DNA of 20,263 nt. It comes from a virus. Positions 7,090-14,924 of the stretch are shown here, piece by piece. Positions within the stretch are counted from its first letter, which is position 1. Each line of letters starts with the position of its first letter. The DNA lies in the IMG/VR virus record IMGVR_UViG_3300010389_000179, positions 1 to 20,263 of that record; one strand, 5' to 3'. The notes beneath the pieces are model-generated. The model was not told where the DNA came from. It made no database searches and saw nothing but the letters and a program-made list of their open reading frames with translations. The position numbers and the translations under genes were made by a program.

Positions 7090-10000
7090 TTATTTGTTGG
7101 TCATAGTCTGGACGTCAAACCTAGGGGCTTGACCCATCTTCTGATCAACTACGTTTCTACCAGCTTGGTAGATACGGGTTTGCAGATCGTCTTGCATTTC
7201 AAGAGGCAGTCGCAGTTCAGCAAGTTTCTTAGCTTCACGTGCAGCTGCATCAATGTTAATGTAAAGATTATCGAAGATCTTTTCATCAATATCTTTACCA
7301 TCTTTCATACGCAAACCATGGATGGTATCACGCCACTCATCAGCGTCGTAGATATCCATAAGTCGGGCAATCTCATCTTTGAAATAACCATCCTTACCCA
7401 TGATCTCAAATAGCTTGGCTTTTTCCTCAGCAGTGTACTTAACACCGTTCTCTGCTACGTTGAACACAGGACGGGTGTCGTACTCAATCTTCATCAAGAA
7501 ATCAGCTTCAGGACGCTCACGACCTTCGTAAATTTTCATAGGCATAACCGCATTCCAACCACGAACAAACGGGTTTTCTGCGTAGCCTACCTTATTACCG
7601 TACAGCCAGTCATGCAGCTCTGGCAGCGCACCTTCTGGGTCAACAAGATCAGCCACACCATTCTTGTTACGAATGTGAGCAGCCAGTTCGTTTTCAACAA
7701 CTTTCAGTGCAGGTGTTATGACACGACCCAAGTCACGCCGTACACCATGCAACGGTGCAAGCGGGCTCAAGAAGTTACCAGCCCACCGGGTTTGTGCACC
7801 CTGGTCACCACGCATCACGTCAAACATGGGTTCCATACCAGCAAACATATCCCGGCTGGTCAAAGACGCTGCAAGGATAAACCATGCTTTGTTAAGGAAC
7901 AGGTCGGGTTCAGAGATGCTAGTAAAGTTATCCATAACGTCAACAGTAAATGCCATCCAGTCACCGACCGGACCAAGCCAGTCGTAGCTGTGCCAGTTAC
8001 CGTCATCATCCATGTAAGTTTTCTTTTGATAACCTAGTTCTTGACGAACACGTTGACGATTAGGATCAAAGTGACCGTTACCACGGATTCTGCCAGCATT
8101 CCACAAACCAAAGGCACTCATAATAGCAGCAACGCCGATAGCTTTTTTACCACGCAGTTCTGCACGCAAACCGTCAAACTCAGCCTGGGTAGGCTTAAGA
8201 CCACGAGGAGTCATCAGTTTGTCCAGCTCATCGGCAGTAAACCCTTCCATCGGTGTGTTCAATACAATCTTTTTGTAGTCATCCATAAACATGGTGACAG
8301 GACTGTAAGTACCGAAGGTAGACACAACGTTGGCACTGGTCTTAGGGAACAGTACAAACGGTTTCATCCAAGGGTTAGCTTTGATAAGATTGGTAAACGA
8401 CCGGACACGTGGAGTGTCAAGGTTCAGCGCAATCTCACTGGTAGCGTAATCAACGTAGTCATTTTTAATCAGACCCTTGCTGTTAAACATAGAGTCGTAG
8501 TATTCCTTTGCCTTAGCTGCAAACTGTTCTTTGGTAGGTTTAGTGATACCTTCGTCAATGAACTCGTCGTATGCCAGCATGCGTGCACGACCGTTAGCCA
8601 TGACAGCACGGGTAAAGCCGTCAAACGCAGACATAGCATTGGCACCAAACCTAAGGATAGGATTGTTACCCAGATCTTGTAAGGTCTCTGCAATTTCTAG
8701 CAGAGCTGCAGGTCCGTCTTCACCACGCTCAGACGCTGCATTAGCAAACGAACGAAGCAGTTCCATTGATTCTTCGTTACGTACAGCCAGGTCGTCACGG
8801 ACCATATAGCTGACGCTGTTAGGATCTTTGGATGCCATGGTAAATACCTTACCCATGTGCTTAGTTCCTTTCATAAAGGAGTCTAGCACAGAGCTGTAGG
8901 CAACCCAACCACGCTTCATTTGACGTGCATCTAGACCGATTGCAGCACCACCAATGTGGGCAACAGGCTTGGCAATCATACCACCAACGTTACCGAACAA
9001 TGCCTTAGCAGGTGTAGAGGCAGATGTCAGGATAGAGTTATAGTAGTTAGAATATAGACCTTGGACAATAGCGTTAGGAATATCAGGACGCTTGTCATAT
9101 ACTGCTTTTTGAATAGCAGGAAGGCTTTCTTTGATATACTCGTTGAGTTTACCCATGGTGTTAATGTCACCATCAGAGAACTCATAAGCCAGCCGCAGCG
9201 GATCAAAGAACTCAGGACGCTCATCAGCAACAGCTTTCAAAGTTTGAATGAAAGCCAGTGCTTCGTCGGCAGCCTCTTGCTGCATATCGTCTGCTGTTTT
9301 AGCAGCCTCTCGGGCAGCGTCAGCAACAGCTTCAGGGCTATTAGGATTACGTTTCCAAGTGTTAAGAAAGTTCAGCTTTTGACCACGCATCTTCTTAGCA
9401 AGACCAGTCTCCATGACGAGATAAGTCAGACGGTCAAAGATACGCTCTTGAGCCTGTTGGACTGCAAGAGTGCCTTCCATGTTACGTGCCTGCTCAGCAA
9501 TGTCAGAAACCTGACCAGCCAAAGAATTAACAAGATATGCACGTGCCTTTTCAGCATCCATGTTGACATACTCATCAAGATATTTCTTGATAGCTTTCAT
9601 GCCAGCATTAACGCCTTCATCAGTCAGTACAGCGGTCTTTTTACCGAGCCTAGTGTACTCTTCTTTGAACTCATTCATCATGAGTCTGAGCCAACCAGGA
9701 TCAGCTTGTGGGTCAGTCAGCAGTTCAGCAATACGTGTGCCCGCAGCGTCGATCTCCTCAAAACCAATCTTAGCACCGTCAGGCAGAAAAGCATCATACT
9801 CACCGGCTTTACGAATCTGTTCTTGGACTGCTTCAATGATGGTACGCTTAGGCAGTTGGTCTGCTTCTAAGCCATACTTAAGTGCAGCTTCAGACACCAT
9901 GCTACGGAGCCTGCCGTGAACAGTACCAGCGTTGTTCTGAATACGCACCTGGTCTACAGCAGCCCCTACAACACCCATGTCATCCACGCTACGCACTCCC

Positions 10001-11058
10001 ACCTCATCAGGATGGAAAACGTCATGTACGCCCTTTGTAGCGTCTTCTGGCATAGGGTTCTTAGTCAGGGCAAGCTGACCAATTTCGTCCAATGCTTGCT
10101 CAGTTTTAGCTGTAGCAGCATCCATGTTAGCCATGAACTCTTGTGGATCAGTTTCTTCTGCACGGGCAAATGCCTTAGCAGCAGACTCATCCTTAAAGAC
10201 GTAATCGGTAACAGAACGGGTACCACGGATAGCCCGACCTAATTTAACAAAGGCTTCAAGAAAACTAGATCCCATGCCAAGCATGATACCTTCGTTTCTA
10301 TTCTTTTCTGCCCAGACGTCAGGTGATTCACCGTCAAGGGTTGCCCAGTCGCTAGGAATCCAACGATAAGTTTGAGGCCAACTCTTTTTAAAATAACCAG
10401 CAAGGTTATCGTCAACAGCGTTTAGCTTGTTAGTAGAGTCAACGTAGGCACCGACACCAGTGTCAACACCTAGCTCTGCCATCCACTTACCAGCACGTGA
10501 AGTGCTAGGAAAACGCTTAGCAACAGCAGCAGCAGGACCACGAGAGGTAGCTGCACCAACACCCATTTTAGCTCCTTTACGGAGCATCAGGAACGGAAGG
10601 ATCATAGAGCTGAGATCACGGATGCTTTGAGCAACACCGTTCTCATACTGAGGTGCTTTACGAAGGTTAACGCCAGGAAGCTTGTTGATCTCATCTGCAA
10701 AGTAATCGTTCAGACCTCTTCCCGGAGCACCAAGAATGTCCAGCGTGGTGTCAATAAAACCTACAGACTCATTCTTACCGCTTTCAGTGCGAGGATCCTT
10801 AAGGTACATATCCTCACGCATCTTCTCTTGCTCGGTAGGACCGGCAGGTTCAGTTTGCGTAAGTTGTGGGGGAGGTTCATCTTGTACTTGAACTTCTGGA
10901 TACAGCTTAGAAAGTGCATCAGAAATCTTAGCAGCGTCAAACCCTTGAGATTCTTCGAGTTGTTCAGGATCAACCTCTGTAGTTTCAGACTGTAGAGCCT
11001 GTTGCAGACCTTGTTGCAGGTCCGGCATTGTAATTTCTTCTAAGGGATCAAATTCCAT
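7090..11058 (-). CDS. Internal virion core protein, T7 gp16-like (1322 aa)
   Basis: Size (T7 gp16 is 1318 aa) and position (after the gp15-like gene, before the tail fibre) identify it as the large internal core protein, which in T7 is ejected and helps pull DNA into the cell. The first ~100 residues are acidic, Gln/Glu-rich and probably disordered. The rest is mostly helical, with Ala/Glu/Lys-rich stretches. Two hydrophobic segments stand out: around residue 150 (SSMILPFLMLRKGAKMGVGAA) and around 976 (AIGVAAIMSAFGLW). These could contact membrane during ejection. I see no lytic transglycosylase motif at the N-terminus, unlike T7 gp16. The start forms a TAATG overlap with the upstream stop, and a GAGG lies about 11 nt upstream. 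The assignment rests on synteny and size more than on motifs. Confidence 0.8.
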   Translation of the reverse strand: MEFDPLEEITMPDLQQGLQQALQSETTEVDPEQLEESQGFDAAKISDALSKLYPEVQVQDEPPPQLTQTEPAGPTEQEKMREDMYLKDPRTESGKNESVGFIDTTLDILGAPGRGLNDYFADEINKLPGVNLRKAPQYENGVAQSIRDLSSMILPFLMLRKGAKMGVGAATSRGPAAAVAKRFPSTSRAGKWMAELGVDTGVGAYVDSTNKLNAVDDNLAGYFKKSWPQTYRWIPSDWATLDGESPDVWAEKNRNEGIMLGMGSSFLEAFVKLGRAIRGTRSVTDYVFKDESAAKAFARAEETDPQEFMANMDAATAKTEQALDEIGQLALTKNPMPEDATKGVHDVFHPDEVGVRSVDDMGVVGAAVDQVRIQNNAGTVHGRLRSMVSEAALKYGLEADQLPKRTIIEAVQEQIRKAGEYDAFLPDGAKIGFEEIDAAGTRIAELLTDPQADPGWLRLMMNEFKEEYTRLGKKTAVLTDEGVNAGMKAIKKYLDEYVNMDAEKARAYLVNSLAGQVSDIAEQARNMEGTLAVQQAQERIFDRLTYLVMETGLAKKMRGQKLNFLNTWKRNPNSPEAVADAAREAAKTADDMQQEAADEALAFIQTLKAVADERPEFFDPLRLAYEFSDGDINTMGKLNEYIKESLPAIQKAVYDKRPDIPNAIVQGLYSNYYNSILTSASTPAKALFGNVGGMIAKPVAHIGGAAIGLDARQMKRGWVAYSSVLDSFMKGTKHMGKVFTMASKDPNSVSYMVRDDLAVRNEESMELLRSFANAASERGEDGPAALLEIAETLQDLGNNPILRFGANAMSAFDGFTRAVMANGRARMLAYDEFIDEGITKPTKEQFAAKAKEYYDSMFNSKGLIKNDYVDYATSEIALNLDTPRVRSFTNLIKANPWMKPFVLFPKTSANVVSTFGTYSPVTMFMDDYKKIVLNTPMEGFTADELDKLMTPRGLKPTQAEFDGLRAELRGKKAIGVAAIMSAFGLWNAGRIRGNGHFDPNRQRVRQELGYQKKTYMDDDGNWHSYDWLGPVGDWMAFTVDVMDNFTSISEPDLFLNKAWFILAASLTSRDMFAGMEPMFDVMRGDQGAQTRWAGNFLSPLAPLHGVRRDLGRVITPALKVVENELAAHIRNKNGVADLVDPEGALPELHDWLYGNKVGYAENPFVRGWNAVMPMKIYEGRERPEADFLMKIEYDTRPVFNVAENGVKYTAEEKAKLFEIMGKDGYFKDEIARLMDIYDADEWRDTIHGLRMKDGKDIDEKIFDNLYINIDAAAREAKKLAELRLPLEMQDDLQTRIYQAGRNVVDQKMGQAPRFDVQTMTNK

Positions 11059-13772
11059 TATCGAATGAACCTCAAGTAGTTACGGTTAATAGTTCCGGTA
11101 TACGCGCCCCTACCTGTTTGACCAGCATAATGATAGAAATTACCACGTGGATCAAACATCGGATCGTTGTCAGGATCACGATTCCTCAGTTGAGATTGAC
11201 CTTTGAAATCAGTCCGCCCTTCCAAAACCATGAGCATTCGAGCAATCTTTTTTTGCCCTTCAGGAGACGACAGTTTTTTAATCAACGCATCTTCATACCT
11301 AGCAGTCCTGTCACTGACAACAGCTGCATATTGACCAGGGCGACGGGCAATTTCATGCAGTGTCTTGCCAAACCGTCCATCAGACAAACGGTTAATAGCA
11401 GAAGCAGCCACAGCATACTCGTCATCGGTACCTCTTGCAGCTTCACCGGAAACAATAAAGGCAAGTTCACGGAAATCAGAAGCAGTCAAACCCTGCAGAC
11501 CTTGGGGCTCACCACCTGGGAATACAGGCGCAACTGCAGGCATACCAGCACGGGTAGGCATTTGAGCAACTGGACCGTATTGACGGGTATCAGTGTACAA
11601 GTCACCGCCGATGCTTTGGATATGTTTTAGCCAACGGTTTTGTGAAGTCTTAGAGGCAGCACGTTGAAGGAAAGCTGGGGACTGCGGGACTTCACCTGGT
11701 TTAAGAATACCAAGACCCTGACCAGCAGCGATAGCAAGTTGCATAGGTTTAGTGATAATTCTACCAACAGAATCGTTGATAAGTTTCGAAGCACGCACTA
11801 ACTCAGGATCAACAACACCGTTGTTTTGCCAGTTCGAAAGTATGTCACGTGTGCGTTCAGTAGTAAGTCCTAGTAATTGAGGTGTTTTAGCCACCTCAGT
11901 CAGGACACCTTGAGAGGTTTTAGCGTTAGCAGTCAGATTTGAAATATTGTTTTGGAACGATACTTCCTTTGCATCTGCTGCGTAAACTGGGAAGTTAGGG
12001 AAACTACCATTCTTCGGGTTTACATAGTATTGATGTTTCTCGTTTTTACTGTCCTTATCCCACTGTGACAAGGCAGCATCTCTGGCTTGGTCAGCAATGG
12101 CTTTAGGTGTCAGTTTTTGTTCAGGACTCAGTGCTTCGTTTTTCTCGATCAGCTCTGCGTACTTAGAATCAAAAATACGTTGGTAGTGTGCATTGACTTG
12201 TACTGCTTGACCCATGAGGTTACCCAAGGGGTCAACCATGGTCTTACGTACTGACGTACCGATAGTGGATTTAATCTCTTTAGAGTTAACAGTATACTCA
12301 GGTGACTTAACACGATCGACTTGCTTGTCTACCTTTTCACGGTACTCAGGACCGACCACAGGATGCGTGTAGTACTCAGCACTCTTACTGGCGTTACCGG
12401 TTGCCAAAGCGATCTCCGCATTGTTACGGAGTTCGTTCATCTCGTCAGCTCCATACGAAGCTACCCTTTGACCTTCATCAAGCAGCGTCATCAAATCCTT
12501 TTCAGGGATACCAAGCTCTGCTGCTTTCTGACGTACAACACCTTTAAACTCAACATACTCAGCAACAGTCTTAGGTTGCTCCAAGCTCTCTTTGTTAAAA
12601 GAAGCAATAGAGAAAACAAGATCCTGTTTGTCCCCTTTCAGTTTGTTAGCCAGGTATGTACGACGCTTGTCACGATAGGTACGCATCAGCAAAGCGGCTT
12701 GACGCGGAGCACGTTGCATAAAAGTCTGACCATCTTCGGTCTGAGCCTTCATGATAAACTCACCAATCGGAAACTCAGCACCGTTTTCAGCGGCGGTACC
12801 GATGTCACTAATCAGTCTGGCAAAAAACTCTTTTGGTGTATTAAGAAGGTTGATGCCTTTCTTATCGTACATGCTTGCAGCATTAGTTTGAAACTTACCT
12901 AAGGATTGAAGATCACCTTTTGCAAAGTCTTCAAACATAGCAGTGTAGCCAGCGTTGAACCGTTTGGTCCCGTCGTTAGCCCTAGTTTCACGCGAGTATG
13001 TTCTAGTGATTTTGGCGTCGGTTGTAAAACCAAGAGCCATTTCATCTTGAATCAGATCGTTGTTAGTATCTGCCAAAAGCTCATGCCCCATAAACGCTGT
13101 GCGTAGGTGAGACATAATTTGTTTGTGCTGGAAGTCAGGCAGATTCTTTTGGTTGATAGCAACCTTGACCATACCACCCTGACCATCCTCCACCATCACT
13201 TCAGTGTCGTTTGTTTCAAGTTGTGTTGTCATCCATTCAGGATACACATTTTGGAACATGTGACGGGCAGTACGTCGGCGTAAAGCAATCTCTCCGTGAT
13301 TAGAGAAATTAAGGATACCACGAACAGTGTCGTAGTTATTGGTTTGAGCAGCTACCTCGGCAGCAGCGCCTTGGATCTGACCATCCCGTGCTTTTTCGTT
13401 CTGCTCGATCGCCATCAACTCCCCATTTTGAGGAATGAGACCTTGTTGTAGCATCTGATAATATCTATCATCAGCACGTGCCAGTTGAATAGCAACGTCT
13501 ACTTCTTGAACAGCAGAAAGAGTTTTAACAGTCTCAGGCAGTAGCTCAGCAAACTGACCAATGACTTCACTTGTCGAAAGTTTCTTAGGCTGTTGACCAT
13601 ACAAAGCTTCAGCATTAAGCTGTCCGCTCTGTTCTAAGTTAGCAAAGCTACGTTGAATAGCTCCAAGATTTTGTTGCAGAGATGGGTTAGGATCAGGAAG
13701 CTGAAGTGGATCGAACTCTTTAGATCGAGCAGCTGACTGAAACTGAACCTCTGAAAGTTCCGGTAGTTTCAT
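11058..13772 (-). CDS. Internal virion protein, T7 gp15-like, with C-terminal SleB-type cell wall hydrolase (904 aa)
   Basis: It occupies the T7 gene 15 position (T7 gp15 is 747 aa). Residues 1-~750 are helical and charged, as expected for a core-stack protein. Residues 761-904 form a distinct domain resembling the SleB/Hydrolase_2 cell wall hydrolase family. It has DFRELAFIVSGEAARG with the probable catalytic Glu at 777, AVAASAINRLSDGRF, then IARRPGQYAAV, and an aromatic NFYHYAGQ near the end. It would cut peptidoglycan (glycan strand) locally as the channel crosses the cell wall. A Pro-rich linker (residues ~735-760) separates the two parts, consistent with a fused enzyme domain. The gene starts 16 nt after the gp14-like stop, with no clear Shine-Dalgarno. 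Confidence 0.85.
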   Translation of the reverse strand: MKLPELSEVQFQSAARSKEFDPLQLPDPNPSLQQNLGAIQRSFANLEQSGQLNAEALYGQQPKKLSTSEVIGQFAELLPETVKTLSAVQEVDVAIQLARADDRYYQMLQQGLIPQNGELMAIEQNEKARDGQIQGAAAEVAAQTNNYDTVRGILNFSNHGEIALRRRTARHMFQNVYPEWMTTQLETNDTEVMVEDGQGGMVKVAINQKNLPDFQHKQIMSHLRTAFMGHELLADTNNDLIQDEMALGFTTDAKITRTYSRETRANDGTKRFNAGYTAMFEDFAKGDLQSLGKFQTNAASMYDKKGINLLNTPKEFFARLISDIGTAAENGAEFPIGEFIMKAQTEDGQTFMQRAPRQAALLMRTYRDKRRTYLANKLKGDKQDLVFSIASFNKESLEQPKTVAEYVEFKGVVRQKAAELGIPEKDLMTLLDEGQRVASYGADEMNELRNNAEIALATGNASKSAEYYTHPVVGPEYREKVDKQVDRVKSPEYTVNSKEIKSTIGTSVRKTMVDPLGNLMGQAVQVNAHYQRIFDSKYAELIEKNEALSPEQKLTPKAIADQARDAALSQWDKDSKNEKHQYYVNPKNGSFPNFPVYAADAKEVSFQNNISNLTANAKTSQGVLTEVAKTPQLLGLTTERTRDILSNWQNNGVVDPELVRASKLINDSVGRIITKPMQLAIAAGQGLGILKPGEVPQSPAFLQRAASKTSQNRWLKHIQSIGGDLYTDTRQYGPVAQMPTRAGMPAVAPVFPGGEPQGLQGLTASDFRELAFIVSGEAARGTDDEYAVAASAINRLSDGRFGKTLHEIARRPGQYAAVVSDRTARYEDALIKKLSSPEGQKKIARMLMVLEGRTDFKGQSQLRNRDPDNDPMFDPRGNFYHYAGQTGRGAYTGTINRNYLRFIR

Positions 13773-13788
13773 AGTTTATCCCGTAGGA

Positions 13789-14505
13789 CTATTCTTTTAC
13801 GATTTTCATTTTACGGAAAGCAGAGTCAGGGTTAAACGCAGTATCAAACTGTTTATACATACTGAGACCAGATTGAATACCACCCATAACCTTCATTGCA
13901 GTGTTGAAGAAACCACCGCCTTGGTTTTGAGTATAAGGAGGGATGTATCCACGTGGAGCCATCTCAGAGATAGGACCACCATCAATGATCGGTGCACTTG
14001 CAGAAACGTTAGCTTGAGCCAACGAACCACTGATACCACCAACATCACGTCCGTACTGGCGTTGTGCACTGACGACACTTTCAATAAACTTAGCGTTGTT
14101 ACGACCGTAGTCGCCTAATGTTTTGATAGCCTTAGCCCGATCTGCGCTCCTCCCGTAGGATTCAGTAGCAGCAGCGTAGCCCTCAGCTTCCATAAGTTGA
14201 CGCATCATACCTTCCTTTTGGAAAGCAAATGCCATCATCTGTTCACCAAATTTAGCTTGTTCAGTTTGAAACGAAGCGTTTGCTGCTGCAAAGTTTTCGT
14301 CAAACTGTTTGTAAACTTGCTCTACCTTGCGGTCAAAAGCCCGCTGACGGTATGCATTCATTATCTCAGTTTTACGCTGAGACAAAAGATTGTTGTAAGC
14401 TGCTGCGCCAATCTGTGCAGAACGATCTTGTACAGGTTTGCTACCGAACATCGACGCAACACCTTGAACAATGCCCAGTCCGGCGCTTATTGCTCCGATT
14501 GCCAT
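13789..14505 (-). CDS. Internal virion protein, T7 gp14-like (238 aa)
   Basis: Position and size fit T7 gp14 (196 aa), the internal protein that inserts in the host outer membrane on ejection. The N-terminus (AIGAISAGLGIVQGVASMFG) is a small-residue, Gly/Ala-rich hydrophobic segment. It is followed by a long helical stretch (residues ~25-150: EIMNAYRQRAFDRKVEQVYKQF and onward) and a Gly/Pro-rich C-terminal part (GGPISEMAPRGYIPPY, then GGGFFNTAMKVMGGIQSG). The ATG lies 19 nt inside the end of the 145-aa gene, so the two overlap. I infer a role as channel component by analogy with T7. Sequence motifs alone would not prove it. Confidence 0.8.
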   Translation of the reverse strand: MAIGAISAGLGIVQGVASMFGSKPVQDRSAQIGAAAYNNLLSQRKTEIMNAYRQRAFDRKVEQVYKQFDENFAAANASFQTEQAKFGEQMMAFAFQKEGMMRQLMEAEGYAAATESYGRSADRAKAIKTLGDYGRNNAKFIESVVSAQRQYGRDVGGISGSLAQANVSASAPIIDGGPISEMAPRGYIPPYTQNQGGGFFNTAMKVMGGIQSGLSMYKQFDTAFNPDSAFRKMKIVKE

Positions 14506-14924
14506 AATGGTTTAGTCCAATAAAATTCTCTTAGATTTGTGCTGACATACCAGTCAGGATGCCATCGTCGCCACCTTGAAAACGTTTTCCATTGTTTTTC
14601 TGGATCGGCGCTAGTACAATCAATGAAGATCGTATCTCCTGCTGGTATCAGCCACCGCAATCTAAGGACTTCATTGAACCCACGTGGGATTGTTTTGAAG
14701 CCCTCAGTACCGGTCATAATCCTATTCAGACTACGATAGCGTCGATTACGTTTACCGTGATACCAGTCGTTTATCTGTCGTCGTGATTTACCTACAGCAA
14801 ACCCGACTCTCCAGAGCACACCACCACTTGCAGAAGATTGCCAGGGTTCTAGAAACACTTTACATATATGCTTACCAACTGTGATAGTCGATGTAAGCAA
14901 ACGGCGGCGTGGTCTGTAGGTCAT
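14487..14924 (-). CDS. Conserved-position small protein in T7 gene 13 slot, function unknown (145 aa)
   Basis: I do not recognise this protein. It is basic and strikingly Trp/Arg-rich, with 10 Trp in 145 residues. The C-terminal half carries DTIFIDCTSADPEKQWKTF and a cluster SRWRRWHPDWYVS. T7 has a protein of similar size (gp13, 138 aa) at exactly this place between tail tube B and gp14, but I see no convincing similarity to it. The start overlaps the TTB stop as ATGA, and the end overlaps the gp14-like gene by 19 nt. It is thus embedded in a coupled structural operon and is very likely translated. A virion-assembly role is inferred from position only. Confidence 0.75.
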   Translation of the reverse strand: MTYRPRRRLLTSTITVGKHICKVFLEPWQSSASGGVLWRVGFAVGKSRRQINDWYHGKRNRRYRSLNRIMTGTEGFKTIPRGFNEVLRLRWLIPAGDTIFIDCTSADPEKQWKTFSRWRRWHPDWYVSTNLREFYWTKPLWQSEQ

